Assembly: GCF_025567095.1 (NCBI RefSeq)
Contig: NZ_JAOQJH010000002.1
Reading direction: 5' to 3' (one strand)
Origin: Anthropogastromicrobium aceti
GTDB taxonomy: Bacteria > Bacillota > Clostridia > Lachnospirales > Lachnospiraceae
Length of the DNA stretch: 64,000 nt
A model generated the notes under the pieces. That model did no database searches. It was not told the origin of the DNA and saw nothing but the letters and a program-made list of their open reading frames with translations. Positions within the stretch are counted from its first letter, which is position 1, and every line of letters starts with the position of its first letter. Positions 9,059-18,147 of this stretch are shown here, in pieces. The position numbers and the translations under genes were made by a program.

Positions 9059-10818
9059 TACTGATCACCGCCTTTCTCATCAAAATCACCGCTTCCGCCT
9101 GTCTGAGATTCATATACCTCGCGGTAAATCTCATTTTGGGCAAGAAGCTCTTCATGTGTTCCAATTCCATTAATCTTACCATCATCCATCACGATGATAC
9201 GATCTGCATTCTGCACACTTGAGATACGCTGTGCGATGATGATCTTTGTTGTATCTGGAATTTCCGTTGCAAATGCCTGACGTATCTTTGCATCAGTTGC
9301 TGTATCAACTGCACTTGTAGAGTCATCAAGAATTAAAATCTTTGGCTTTTTAAGAAGTGCTCTTGCAATACAAAGACGCTGCTTTTGTCCACCTGATACG
9401 TTATTTCCGCCCTGCTCAATGTAAGTATTGTAGCGCTCTGGGAAACGCTCAATAAACTCATCTGCACAGGCAAGCTTACAGGCACGGATACACTCCTCAT
9501 CAGAAGCTGTCTTATCACCCCAGCGAAGATTTTCAAAAATGGTTCCAGAAAACAGAACATTTTTCTGAAGAACAACGCTGACCTGATTACGAAGTGCTTC
9601 CATATCATATTTTCGCACATCTAATCCGCCAACCTTTACAGCACCCTCCTGAACATCATACAGACGGCTAATCAAATTAACAAGACTTGACTTTGCACTT
9701 CCAGTTCCGCCGATCAGACCAATTGTCTCACCTGAACGAATAGATAAATTTATATCAGACAAAATCGGCTTTTCGCTTCCTGCATTATATCGGAATGTAA
9801 CATGATCAAACTCAATGCTTCCATCCTTTACATCTGTAACTGGCTGATCTGGGTTCTTTAAATCTGGTTTCTCATTTAATACTTCACAGATACGCTCTGC
9901 ACTTGCAATACTCATTGTAAGCATAACGAAAACCATAGACAGCATCATCAAGCTCATCAAAATACTCATGCAATAATTTAATAAGCTCATCAGCTTTCCA
10001 GTTGTCAATGCAACACTTCCTGTTCCGATAATCATCTTCGCACCAATCCAGCTGATTGCAAGGATACAGCCATATACAGCAAACATCATGACTGGAGAGT
10101 TCAATGCAACAACACCCTCTGCCTTTACAAAGATCTTATAAATGTTTTCGCTTGCCTTTACAAACTTGTTCTTTTCATAATCTTCACGCACGTAAGCCTT
10201 TACAACACGAATAGCAGAAACATTCTCCTGAACACTCGCATTTAACTCATCGTACTTTGGAAATGCCGCGGTAAAATATTTTCTTGCTCTGTTGACAATA
10301 AAAAACAAAGCAACACCAAGAGCAACGATAACGCCTAAGAAAATTGTAGAAATTCTTACATTTGTAATAAATGCCATTGCCAGTGCACAAATCAGACTAG
10401 CTGGTGCTCTCATACACATACGAAGCACCATCTGATATGCATTCTGAATGTTAGTTACGTCTGTGGTCAGTCTTGTTACAAGACTTGCTGTTGAAAATTT
10501 ATCAATGTTAGAAAATGAAAAGGTCTGAATGTTATCATACATTCCTTTTCTAATATTTTTAGCGAATCCTGCTGATGCTTTTGCACCATACACACCGCCC
10601 ATGATTCCGGCAAACAATCCGATTGCTGCAATCACAAGCATGCCTGCACCGACAACATAAATATGCTTCATATCGCCCTTATTGACACCATCATCAATGA
10701 TCGAAGCCATCAGATAGGGAATCATCATCTCCATCAAAACTTCCAGAATCATGTAGCACGGTGTCGCAATTGATGCACGCTTAAACTCTTTTACATATGC
10801 GCCTAGTGTTTTTATCAT
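9058..10818 (-). CDS. ABC exporter half-transporter with degenerate ATPase site
   Basis: A 586-residue half-transporter with a membrane domain at about residues 15-310 and an ATPase domain after it. Walker A reads GGTGSAKSS (about 370-378) and the signature VSGGQKQR. Walker B is ILILDDSTSAVD: the catalytic Glu is replaced by Asp. In heterodimeric exporters one of the two sites is degenerate in just this way, so this protein should pair with the downstream 633-residue subunit. It begins 2 bases after the stop of the MarR gene and ends with a 1-base overlap to its partner. It is an inner-membrane exporter of unknown substrate, probably hydrophobic drugs or lipids. Confidence 0.92.
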   Translation of the reverse strand: MIKTLGAYVKEFKRASIATPCYMILEVLMEMMIPYLMASIIDDGVNKGDMKHIYVVGAGMLVIAAIGLFAGIMGGVYGAKASAGFAKNIRKGMYDNIQTFSFSNIDKFSTASLVTRLTTDVTNIQNAYQMVLRMCMRAPASLICALAMAFITNVRISTIFLGVIVALGVALFFIVNRARKYFTAAFPKYDELNASVQENVSAIRVVKAYVREDYEKNKFVKASENIYKIFVKAEGVVALNSPVMMFAVYGCILAISWIGAKMIIGTGSVALTTGKLMSLLNYCMSILMSLMMLSMVFVMLTMSIASAERICEVLNEKPDLKNPDQPVTDVKDGSIEFDHVTFRYNAGSEKPILSDINLSIRSGETIGLIGGTGSAKSSLVNLISRLYDVQEGAVKVGGLDVRKYDMEALRNQVSVVLQKNVLFSGTIFENLRWGDKTASDEECIRACKLACADEFIERFPERYNTYIEQGGNNVSGGQKQRLCIARALLKKPKILILDDSTSAVDTATDAKIRQAFATEIPDTTKIIIAQRISSVQNADRIIVMDDGKINGIGTHEELLAQNEIYREVYESQTGGSGDFDEKGGDQ

Positions 10819-10820
10819 GG

Positions 10821-11270
10821 CTACTCTCCTCCTGTTATCTTCTCTACATTTTTGCAGATCTTTTCCAATACCTCAAAGCAGATTCTTCTCTCTTCATCTG
10901 TAATACCAGCCTCCATCGTATCATGTGCCGAATCGATTACTGCAATCGTATCAAGATGAACCTTTTTCCCTAACTCTGTCAGCTCTAACCGTTTAAGCCT
11001 TGCATCGTGCTCATCGGTAGTTCTTGTCAGATACCCCTTTTTCTCCATGAGCTGTAGGATGTTTGTCACCGTTGAACGAGCAATTCCAAAATTTGATTCA
11101 ATATCCTTTTGGTAGACTGGACGCTGTGCGTGATACAAGAAACCCAGAATCCACCCATGCATGTTGGTAATTTCATCAAAACCTGCTGCCGCAAGGCTTG
11201 TGTGAATGCCTCTTTCTACGATATGATTAACCCTCTTTAGGCTAAAGCATATTGATTTTTCTTTTTCCAT
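10821..11270 (-). CDS. MarR-family transcriptional regulator of the exporter operon
   Basis: A 149-residue winged-helix regulator (core RPVYQKDIESNFGIARSTVT followed by the wing LMEKKGYLTRTTDEHDARLKR). The frame could be extended upstream, but I choose the ATG at 11270 because GGAAAGG lies just before it and the predicted promoter and operator lie upstream of it. It is the first gene of an operon with the two ABC half-transporters, 2 bases apart. This is the common design of MarR repressors that control their own operon and release DNA when a transported compound binds. The effector is unknown. Confidence 0.92.
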   Translation of the reverse strand: MEKEKSICFSLKRVNHIVERGIHTSLAAAGFDEITNMHGWILGFLYHAQRPVYQKDIESNFGIARSTVTNILQLMEKKGYLTRTTDEHDARLKRLELTELGKKVHLDTIAVIDSAHDTMEAGITDEERRICFEVLEKICKNVEKITGGE

Positions 11271-11302
11271 ACAGCCTTTCCTTTCACCAAAATCAAAAAT
11301 AG

Positions 11303-11359
11303 TTCGTTTTCGAATTGTTCGATACAGAATTATTATAATACCTGATTTTATTTTGTCAA
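11303..11359 (-). promoter_or_regulatory. MarR/ABC operon promoter with overlapping TTCG/CGAA operator
   Basis: On the reverse strand TTGACA (11354-11359), 16 bases, TATAAT (11332-11337). Just downstream of the -10 stand alternating boxes TTCG-N4-CGAA-N3-TTCG (11303-11321), that is two overlapping inverted repeats. They cover the expected transcription start, a fitting place for autorepression by the MarR protein. Confidence 0.7.
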
Positions 11360-11395
11360 TGACTTTTTTTTGCAAAATGAATCGTTGAAGTTATG

Positions 11396-11424
11396 TTGAA
11401 CTTTTTTCGCAGATATGGTATTCT
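11396..11424 (+). promoter_or_regulatory. Promoter of the DtxR-like regulator gene
   Basis: TTGAAC (11396-11401), 17 bases, TATTCT (11419-11424), followed at 11456 by an AGGAGG ribosome site. It is divergent from the MarR promoter. Confidence 0.6.
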
Positions 11425-11468
11425 TATAGGTAATTGACTTAGATATATTTTACACAGGAGGTTTGCTT

Positions 11469-11834
11469 ATGCAAATACATGAATCTGCCGAAAACTATCT
11501 CGAAACAATACTGATGCTCAGCAAAAAGTTGCCAGTTGTGCGCTCTGTCGATATCGCAAATGAATTGGATTTTAAAAAATCAAGTGTCAGCATCGCAATG
11601 AAAAATTTACGCGAAGGCGGAAAAATTACCGTAACTCAGGCTGGTTATATTTATCTTACTGACAGTGGCCGCGAGATCGCTGAAATGATTTATGAGCGAC
11701 ATGAGTGGCTGAGAAATTGGCTTATTAGCCTTGGCGTTGACAGCAACATTGCTGCTGAAGATGCATGCAAAATGGAGCATGTAATCAGTAAGGAGAGTTT
11801 TGAAGCACTGAAGAACCATTTTGGTCAGTTTTGA
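11469..11834 (+). CDS. DtxR/MntR-type metal-dependent regulator (short)
   Basis: A 121-residue protein with an N-terminal winged helix typical of the DtxR/MntR family: ESAENYLETILMLSKK, then DIANELDFKKSSVSIAMKNL as recognition helix and a wing ending LTDSGREIAEMIYERH. The dimerisation part (CKMEHVISKESFEAL) carries the Cys/Glu/His residues that bind metal in this family. There is no SH3-like third domain, so it resembles MntR more than DtxR. I use the ATG at 11469, 7 bases after AGGAGG; the TTG at 11463 is too close. It probably senses Mn2+ or Fe2+. It overlaps or abuts the following lipoprotein gene, so the two are co-transcribed. Confidence 0.88.
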   Translation: MQIHESAENYLETILMLSKKLPVVRSVDIANELDFKKSSVSIAMKNLREGGKITVTQAGYIYLTDSGREIAEMIYERHEWLRNWLISLGVDSNIAAEDACKMEHVISKESFEALKNHFGQF

Positions 11835-11836
11835 TT

Positions 11837-13585
11837 ATGAAAACACGAATAATTCATACTGACAGGATAAAACAATTTCTTCACGCTTTTCTATTTTGCT
11901 TTTTTATTTTCATCACTGCTTGTATGATGAGCGGCTGCGCAAAGTGCCCGCCAATCACATTCTCTTCTGTATTAGATATTCAGGCTGACGAATCAGGTAC
12001 ACGCACGATGTCTGTTACAGCCAATAAAAGGACACTGCAGAAGCTTTTCCACAACAGCAATTTTTCTTTTCAAAGCTTTATCACGGCTAACTGCCCTAAG
12101 GGACTTGAATGGAATTATGTGGACACTGCTTCTGCCTATGAGTTGACTTTTGTTCTTTCGTTTAATTCGCTAGATGAATATCAGGAAAAAATTGATGCAC
12201 TTACAGGCATTGAACAATTTTCTTCTATTTCACGACCGCAAGTCGGTGTAAAAACTGGCTTTACCTTATCTGAGCCTGATGATGTGATGGCTGTTTTTGC
12301 CTGGTTTACTGATGCTCTTAAGGAGCGCACAGGACTTAGTGACTCGAAGCTTTTAGCCTACCTGTCTCAGCAGGAAAATGAACTTATCTATAACGGTCGA
12401 AGCTATAAAAGTCAGAATAATGCACTCGTCTGCAACGCAGAAACAATTCTTGATGCCAAGCGAATTGATATTTTAACATCACTTTCTCTTGACAAATGGA
12501 ACCGTACTATTTATATCATCTTTCCTGATGAACTGCGCGACAATGCTTCTAATGTAAAAAGCTATCTGGACGCTATTGTCCCAGATGGAATTGAAGCTGT
12601 CTGGAATAATGATACCACATGGCAGCTGACATTCAGTGCTGAAAGCTTTAAAGAATTGTGTGTAAAGACAAGCCAGCTATTTCAGTCATCAAGCAAATCA
12701 CTTGCGTCTGAATCGATCATTGCTGAAAATTCTATGAAAATCGTGCACTCTTATGAAGAGCCTTTTCAGTTTTCCTTCTTTGTTCCCGATTCAGGAACAG
12801 CAAGGGCACGCTATTTCTACAGCACAGACACAAATGCAACGCTTGCTGTATACGACAATGATCATACGCTTCAAAAGCTTCCGCTTGCACGCGATGGTTA
12901 TGATGGCTATGTCTGTCTGTTTGATGATCTTGTGGAAGGTGGATGCACCTACAACTATGATGCCATCTTCCAATATCAGCCGCAGCAAATCACAGTTTCC
13001 ACGCAGATAAAATCTATCCAGCTTCTGACGCGCACAATTACTCTGTCACTCGGCGAGGTACCTAAGCTTCATCAAAAGCTTATCACAGATACTGCCGAGC
13101 GCGATACTAACACTTTCGGAACTATAACTGCCAAAACTGATGATGAAAATCACCTGACTTTATTTTTTACACAGACTGGTACACCATCCTATCTCGCAAA
13201 GGGATTTGAAGCTTTCTTTGACGGAAAGGAAACAATTGACTACTGCTCTCAGACTATGGCACTGTTTCAGCCAAAGCATACATATCGCTTCACGGAAAAC
13301 ATGGACTTTTCCAATTTTCTTGTGCAGCCAGATGCAACATTAATTACTGTGATGGTGCAGCTTCCAAACGGTACTTCCATAATATCTGATTCTCTTGAAA
13401 GCAGTCTTACAACAGAAAACAATATCTTAGATAATGTTTACTCTGCCAAGACAACAGATAATGTTCTGTCACTTACCATGACGCTGTCTCAGCCAAATGC
13501 TGTCTATTATCTTTGTCTGCTTTCACTTATTATCATTGTAAGTGCGATTCTTTTTTCCATATACAAATGGCTCAGCCACCGCTAA
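11837..13585 (+). CDS. Membrane-anchored lipoprotein of unknown function
   Basis: A 582-residue protein not assigned to a known family. The first 35 residues form a signal peptide with a possible lipobox MSGC (Cys at about 34). The body is predicted extracytoplasmic and beta-rich, with repeated segments of about 90-120 residues (for example WNRTIYIIFPDEL and WQLTFSAESFKEL). A C-terminal membrane helix (about 553-577, YYLCLLSLIIIVSAILF) is followed by a short basic tail. Thus both ends would be at the membrane. It starts 2 bases after the DtxR-like gene without its own ribosome site, so translation is likely coupled. The link to a metal regulator hints at a metal-related surface role, but nothing in the sequence proves it. 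Confidence 0.75.
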   Translation: MKTRIIHTDRIKQFLHAFLFCFFIFITACMMSGCAKCPPITFSSVLDIQADESGTRTMSVTANKRTLQKLFHNSNFSFQSFITANCPKGLEWNYVDTASAYELTFVLSFNSLDEYQEKIDALTGIEQFSSISRPQVGVKTGFTLSEPDDVMAVFAWFTDALKERTGLSDSKLLAYLSQQENELIYNGRSYKSQNNALVCNAETILDAKRIDILTSLSLDKWNRTIYIIFPDELRDNASNVKSYLDAIVPDGIEAVWNNDTTWQLTFSAESFKELCVKTSQLFQSSSKSLASESIIAENSMKIVHSYEEPFQFSFFVPDSGTARARYFYSTDTNATLAVYDNDHTLQKLPLARDGYDGYVCLFDDLVEGGCTYNYDAIFQYQPQQITVSTQIKSIQLLTRTITLSLGEVPKLHQKLITDTAERDTNTFGTITAKTDDENHLTLFFTQTGTPSYLAKGFEAFFDGKETIDYCSQTMALFQPKHTYRFTENMDFSNFLVQPDATLITVMVQLPNGTSIISDSLESSLTTENNILDNVYSAKTTDNVLSLTMTLSQPNAVYYLCLLSLIIIVSAILFSIYKWLSHR

Positions 13586-13610
13586 ACGCGGTGCTGAGCC
13601 TTTCATTTTA
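13569..13610 (+). terminator. Intrinsic terminator of the DtxR/lipoprotein operon
   Basis: A long stem GGCTCAG-CACCGC / GCGGTG-CTGAGCC with one bulged C overlaps the last codons of the lipoprotein gene and is followed by a T-rich tract. Confidence 0.85.
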
Positions 13611-13626
13611 TCTGTATTAATCAGAT

Positions 13627-14505
13627 TTATTTTGCTGCTGTAAGTGCATCCATTCCAAGCTTTGCACAGCCAAGGATTCCCTGATTGTCATTCAGGCTTG
13701 GAAGCACAATGTAGTTTTCGATATCGGAAAGCTCCTCTGTGTCAATGTACTTGTTGACCATACGAAGTGTTTCCTTACGAATCAGATCCATCACATGAGT
13801 CTGATGCATAACTCCGCCGCCAAGTACAATACGCTCTGGTGAGAGAAGCATGATCATATCTACAAGACCCTGTGCCACATAGTAAGCCTCTAACTCCCAA
13901 ACTTCCTTCTTGTCAGACAGCTCATATGCCTTCTTGCCCCAGCGCTCTTCGATTGCCGGACCGCTCGCCATACCCTCTAAGCATCTTCCATGATATGGGC
14001 ATTTGCCCTTATATGTATCATTTGGATGAGGTGCTACTAAAATATGACCGCCTTCTGGATGCTGCATACCGTGAAGCATCTTTCCATCTACAATAACTCC
14101 TGCTCCAATTCCTGTTCCAACTGTGATATAGATGCTGTTCTTTAAGCCCTTTGTGATGCCCCATGTTGCCTCACCAAGCGCTGCTGCATTTACATCTGTA
14201 TCAAATCCAACAGGAATCTGCAGTGCCTTCTTAAACTCATCAAGTACCGGATACCACTTCCATGCAAGCTTTGGTGTATTGCCGACACAGCCATACTTTG
14301 GAGACTGCTCGTTTAAGATAACCGGACCAAAGAATCCGATTCCAAGTGCTTCAACTTGCTGCTCCTTGAAATATGCAATCATCTTCGGCATTGTAATTTC
14401 TGGTGTCTCTGTTGGAATGGATACACGATCCAAAACTTCTCCATTTTCATTGCAGACAGCAAGCACCATCTTTGTGCCGCCGCCCTCTAATGCGCCAATT
14501 CTCAT
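13627..14505 (-). CDS. ROK-family sugar kinase, probably fructokinase
   Basis: A 292-residue ATP-dependent hexose kinase. It shows the ROK phosphate loop near the start (LEGGGTKMVLAV), the catalytic Asp region GFDTDVNAAALGEATWG, the second ATP block YITVGTGIGAGVIVDGK, and the zinc-binding segment GGHILVAPHPNDTYKGKCPYHGRCLEG with His and three Cys. Length and motifs fit the single-domain fructokinases of the GmuE/ScrK type. It lies 33 bases downstream of manA on the same strand. Together they would phosphorylate fructose or mannose and interconvert mannose-6-P and fructose-6-P. No sugar transporter is adjacent, so the sugar source is unclear. Confidence 0.88.
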   Translation of the reverse strand: MRIGALEGGGTKMVLAVCNENGEVLDRVSIPTETPEITMPKMIAYFKEQQVEALGIGFFGPVILNEQSPKYGCVGNTPKLAWKWYPVLDEFKKALQIPVGFDTDVNAAALGEATWGITKGLKNSIYITVGTGIGAGVIVDGKMLHGMQHPEGGHILVAPHPNDTYKGKCPYHGRCLEGMASGPAIEERWGKKAYELSDKKEVWELEAYYVAQGLVDMIMLLSPERIVLGGGVMHQTHVMDLIRKETLRMVNKYIDTEELSDIENYIVLPSLNDNQGILGCAKLGMDALTAAK

Positions 14506-14538
14506 TTCTATTCTCCTCTATTTCCCCTGTCTTCTATT

Positions 14539-15480
14539 TTATTTTTGGGTGATGTAAGAATAAATCATCATCAAATTTTTGCCTTCTGCCTTCATCTTTC
14601 CATAACATGCCGGAACGATAAGGTGAGTGCCCTTCTTTACTGGAGTGCCGTCAAAACTTCCCTCTCCATCCAGAACACTGATATCTACAAATGGCTGATT
14701 CCAATCAAACTCTGCTGTTCCATTTACAGTTGCCTTGCATACAGTATAGCACGGGCAGCTTACAAGCTTCTCGGCCTCTGCACCTTCAACGTCAAGCTTT
14801 TCATGCTCTGCCACTGCCGGTTCAAATGGTGCCTTAATAACGTCAATACTCTGCTGTACATGAAGTGCTCTCGGCTTTCCATCCTGCAGACGATCATAGT
14901 CATATACACGATATGTAATATCACTGTTTTGCTGAGTCTCAAGAATCAAAGTTCCACCCTTAATTGCATGAACACAGCCTGGATTGATCTGGAAGAAATC
15001 GCCCTTCTTTACAGGAATCTCACGGATAAATTCTTTCCAGCGCTTGCCGCGAATCATCTCTTCTACTTCCTCGTGATTCTTTGCATTGTGACCGATCACG
15101 ATAGTGCCGCCTTCCTTTGCATCAAGAATGTACCAGCACTCCATCTTGCCAAGAGAGCCATTCTCGTGCTCTGCTGCGTATGCATCATCTGGATGAACCT
15201 GAATGCTAAGATCTGCCTTTGCATCAATAATCTTAATCAAAAGCGGAAAGCGGTCTCCCTGTACATTGCCAAATAATTCTCTGTGATTTTCCCACAGCCA
15301 GCTTAATGTCTTTCCCTTATACTCGGTATTCTTAAGTGTACAGTCTCCGTGCGGATGAGCACTGATTGCCCAGCACTCTCCTGTATTATCTCCCGGAATG
15401 TCATAACCAAAATCATCTTTTAAACGGCTTCCGCCCCAAATCATCTGCTTAAACACCGGCTCAAGTAATAAAAGTTCCAT
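14539..15480 (-). CDS. manA: Mannose-6-phosphate isomerase, class I
   Basis: A 313-residue zinc enzyme that interconverts mannose-6-phosphate and fructose-6-phosphate. The cupin core shows the metal-binding run IKIIDAKADLSIQVHPDD (Gln and His ligands), GKMECWYIL (Glu ligand) and NPGCVHAIKGGTLILETQ (His ligand). The length matches the short Firmicutes type. The start ATG at 15480 follows GGAGG. It heads an operon with the ROK kinase. A small hairpin and a good promoter lie upstream (15504-15567). Confidence 0.93.
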   Translation of the reverse strand: MELLLLEPVFKQMIWGGSRLKDDFGYDIPGDNTGECWAISAHPHGDCTLKNTEYKGKTLSWLWENHRELFGNVQGDRFPLLIKIIDAKADLSIQVHPDDAYAAEHENGSLGKMECWYILDAKEGGTIVIGHNAKNHEEVEEMIRGKRWKEFIREIPVKKGDFFQINPGCVHAIKGGTLILETQQNSDITYRVYDYDRLQDGKPRALHVQQSIDVIKAPFEPAVAEHEKLDVEGAEAEKLVSCPCYTVCKATVNGTAEFDWNQPFVDISVLDGEGSFDGTPVKKGTHLIVPACYGKMKAEGKNLMMIYSYITQK

Positions 15481-15503
15481 GGTAGTTCCTCCTTATGCGA
15501 TAC

Positions 15504-15567
15504 AAACAGCACTTGCAGATGCTGTTTCTTATGTGTAAAGTATATCGAATTTGGGCAGAAGTTACAA
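15504..15567 (-). promoter_or_regulatory. manA promoter and 5'-UTR hairpin
   Basis: On the reverse strand TTGTAA (15562-15567), 17 bases, TATACT (15539-15544). Downstream in the leader AAACAGCA and TGCTGTTT form an 8-bp hairpin (15504-15527) before the ribosome site. Confidence 0.6.
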
Positions 15568-15606
15568 GTGATATTTTCGGTAGGTTTGGGAAAAGTCCTT
15601 CTCCCC

Positions 15607-15635
15607 TTGACCATACGTGCAAAACAGAGTATAGT
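15607..15635 (+). promoter_or_regulatory. tdk promoter
   Basis: TTGACC (15607-15612), 17 bases, TATAGT (15630-15635). Transcription would begin near 15642. This places the first ribosome-like AGGAG (15637) at or before the RNA start and favours the ATG at 15669 as the true start of the gene. Confidence 0.65.
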
Positions 15636-15668
15636 TAGGAGCAGCATATTATGAAGGGAATTAAAGAC

Positions 15669-16241
15669 ATGGCTAAGCTTGTATTTAACTATGGAGCAAT
15701 GGGCTCCTCTAAAACCGCTAATGCACTTATGGTTGCATATAATTACGAAGAGCGAGGGCAGCACGCTCTGATTTTAAAACCAGCTACTGACACTAGAGAT
15801 GGCATTCACACCGTTTCTTCAAGAATCGGTCTTTCAAACACATGCCGCCTGATTGACGAATTTCTGGATGAATTTACGAAAAATCCAGACTGTGTATTAA
15901 ATTACAATGCGATTATTGTTGATGAAGCACAGTTTGCTTCTCCTGAGCAAATTGATTTATTTTCTGATATCGTAGATACCTGGCAGATTCCTGTCTTATG
16001 CTACGGACTAAGAGCTGATTTTCAGAATAAATTTTTCCCCGGCAGCCGCCGCTTGATGGAAATTGCTGATGAAATCAAGGAAATCAAAACGATCTGCTGG
16101 TGCGGCAAAAAAGCAACCTGCAATGCCCGCTACGATGATCACGGTATTATAAAAGAAGGCGCCCAGGTGGTACTAGGCGCCAATGATAAGTATATTGCTC
16201 TGTGCAGAAAGCACTTTAAGGAGGGAAATTTAGGAAAATGA
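15669..16241 (+). CDS. tdk: Thymidine kinase
   Basis: A 190-residue cytoplasmic salvage enzyme that phosphorylates thymidine with ATP. It has Walker A GAMGSSKT at residues 9-16, the catalytic Glu in VDEAQFASPEQ, the lasso/dTTP region, and a structural zinc site made by WCGKKATCNARY and the late Cys in LCRKHF. An ATG at 15651 is in frame, but the predicted promoter puts the RNA start near 15642, and AAGGGA at 15654 is well placed for the ATG at 15669. The family usually begins MAKL, which agrees. It is convergent with the ABC-exporter operon, with a palindromic repeat between the two ends. Confidence 0.93.
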   Translation: MAKLVFNYGAMGSSKTANALMVAYNYEERGQHALILKPATDTRDGIHTVSSRIGLSNTCRLIDEFLDEFTKNPDCVLNYNAIIVDEAQFASPEQIDLFSDIVDTWQIPVLCYGLRADFQNKFFPGSRRLMEIADEIKEIKTICWCGKKATCNARYDDHGIIKEGAQVVLGANDKYIALCRKHFKEGNLGK

Positions 16242-16245
16242 TTTA

Positions 16246-16298
16246 TCACCCGGGACAGATTGTGAGCCGCCGTTCCTGTCCCGGTGGTTTCTCCGGTG
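16246..16298. repeat. Palindromic intergenic repeat, copy 1 (REP-like)
   Basis: CACCCGGGACAG ... CTGTCCCGGTGG form a stem with one bulged base around a GC-rich loop GAGCCGCCGTTC. It sits between two convergent genes and is followed by GGTGGTTTTTC, so it may double as a terminator. Related copies are at 25752 and 27006; a half copy is at 29486. Confidence 0.8.
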
Positions 16299-16305
16299 GT
16301 TTTTC

Positions 16306-18147
16306 TTATTTATAGTACTGTGCCTGCGCATTCCACATCTGACGATACAGTCCGTCTTTACTGATCAGCATCTCGTGGTTTCCCTGCTGCACAATCCTGC
16401 CATCGCAAAATACAATTATATCCTTTGAGAATCGGCATGCAGACAAACGGTGCGATATAAACAAAGCTGTTTTATCCTGCACAATCCGATGAAAATCGCT
16501 GTAAATCTCGCTCTCGGCAATCGGGTCTAGTGCCGCTGTCGGCTCATCGAGAATAACAAATGGCGCATCCTTATAAATAGCGCGTGACATTGCTGTTTTC
16601 TGTGCCTCGCCACCTGAGATTTCCATGCCAGTTTCAGAAAAATCTCTATTCAGCATAGTATTTAAACCGTCTGGCATCTTATTATATAAGCGCATCAGAT
16701 CCACACGGCGAATTGCATCCATCGCGCGCTCCTCATCTACCTTTTCTCCTGCCGCAATGTTCTCCCCAAATCTGAATGAAAAAATTTTAAAATCCTGAAA
16801 GACAACTGCAAATAGCTTGCGATACTGTGCCTCTTCGTACTCCCTGATGTCCACTCCATTTAAGAGAATATGTCCTTTAGTTGGGTCATAAAGCCTGCAT
16901 AAAAGCTTAATAAATGTAGTTTTTCCTGAGCCATTAAGCCCTACAAATGCCGTACTTTCTCTGGCACTTATCTTTACATTGACGTCACGCAGCACATACT
17001 GTTCTGTCCCTGGATAGCGAAAAGATACATCTACAAACTCAACTTCCGGATTTTCCATATCCGCCAAACTAACAGGGCGAGACGCCTTTTTCATCTTATT
17101 TTGCAGACCCATGTACTCAAGATACTCATCCATCTGCATTCTGTCATGATGTAGTCTGCTCCATCCTGCAAACAAATCAGTCATTCCCTGAATGAACTGC
17201 TGCACAGCACCTGCATAACGCACGACATTTCCGATTGTAATCATCCCACCGTATGCACAAAATGCCACATACAGATAGATGATTCCGCCTACACACGATG
17301 AAAGCATCCCCTGTAAGCCAAAATGACACACATCATTCTTGGCATATTGAAGCGTCATGCGTCTCCAGTTTGCATTCATCTGATCACCGTAATGTTCCAT
17401 CATCGGCTCCTGATGAAAAATCCGAATGTCCTTTCCTGCCTTTTGGGACAGTACAACTTCATTCATCATATAGCTGTTTAAACGATTCTCATCCTCATGC
17501 TCCTTGTGGATTGCCAAACGGCGTTTGCCTTGCTCTAATACAGAACGACGATTCAGATACAACACAGCAAACAGTGCCGCTATTGCTATGATTCGAAACA
17601 GCGTTTCCTGTGTCCCAGCTGTCTTTGAAAACTGTTTTGCAAAAAATGGACCGATTGTGATAATTGCTGCCACCATACGAACTGCCGCCGTCAAAAGAAT
17701 TTCAAGCTGTGTCAGAAAACGCTCAAACACATCCTTCTCGCGCTTTCGATACTCATCCTGGCGTGCCCGAAGAGTACGCACGCGCTCATCCCCGATCTGC
17801 TCATAATCCATCTGCATTGTTTTTGTCATGATTGGTTCTGTCATTCGATGCTGCATGCCCCACCACATAATATTTTTCTTTTTTGTGACAAGATGACGAA
17901 GCGTTGCTGTGACAAAGCTCGCACCTGTTCCTGCAAGAACAAGCAGTTCCATTTCCTGCATAGAACGTCCAGAATAGAGCGCATCTAACAGCATTGATGA
18001 GAGAAAAATTGCAATAAATGGGAAAATGCCTTCCAACAAGACACCAATCAAAATGATCTTCCATCCCGGATTGTACTCATTTAGAAGGTGAATCATTTGA
18101 ATATACGTTGCCGTATCCTCGCGAAACTGTGACTTTTTCATCTTCAT
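16306..18147 (-). CDS. ABC exporter half-transporter (second of a pair in the peptide-linked operon)
   Basis: A 613-residue membrane exporter. Helices span about residues 25-310, then the ATPase domain with Walker A GLNGSGKTT, signature ISGGEAQK and Walker B FVILDEPTAALD. The signature ends EAQK/ENQK instead of the common GQRQR; the adjacent half-transporter has the same style, and I recall it from transporters near peptide-modification genes, though this is not diagnostic. AGGAGG lies 7 bases before the ATG at 18147; a GTG at 18153 is also in frame. The gene overlaps the preceding transporter by 4 bases. It is the last gene of the operon 21902-16306. Both ATPase sites look complete, so the pair could work as hetero- or homodimers. 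Confidence 0.9.
   Translation of the reverse strand: MKMKKSQFREDTATYIQMIHLLNEYNPGWKIILIGVLLEGIFPFIAIFLSSMLLDALYSGRSMQEMELLVLAGTGASFVTATLRHLVTKKKNIMWWGMQHRMTEPIMTKTMQMDYEQIGDERVRTLRARQDEYRKREKDVFERFLTQLEILLTAAVRMVAAIITIGPFFAKQFSKTAGTQETLFRIIAIAALFAVLYLNRRSVLEQGKRRLAIHKEHEDENRLNSYMMNEVVLSQKAGKDIRIFHQEPMMEHYGDQMNANWRRMTLQYAKNDVCHFGLQGMLSSCVGGIIYLYVAFCAYGGMITIGNVVRYAGAVQQFIQGMTDLFAGWSRLHHDRMQMDEYLEYMGLQNKMKKASRPVSLADMENPEVEFVDVSFRYPGTEQYVLRDVNVKISARESTAFVGLNGSGKTTFIKLLCRLYDPTKGHILLNGVDIREYEEAQYRKLFAVVFQDFKIFSFRFGENIAAGEKVDEERAMDAIRRVDLMRLYNKMPDGLNTMLNRDFSETGMEISGGEAQKTAMSRAIYKDAPFVILDEPTAALDPIAESEIYSDFHRIVQDKTALFISHRLSACRFSKDIIVFCDGRIVQQGNHEMLISKDGLYRQMWNAQAQYYK

Noticed and set aside
14545..15276. 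Long + strand open frame of 243 codons opposite manA
   Set aside because: It lies wholly antisense to a gene with clear ManA motifs; its product is rich in Cys/Leu/Ile as expected from reading a coding region backwards, and it has no ribosome site.
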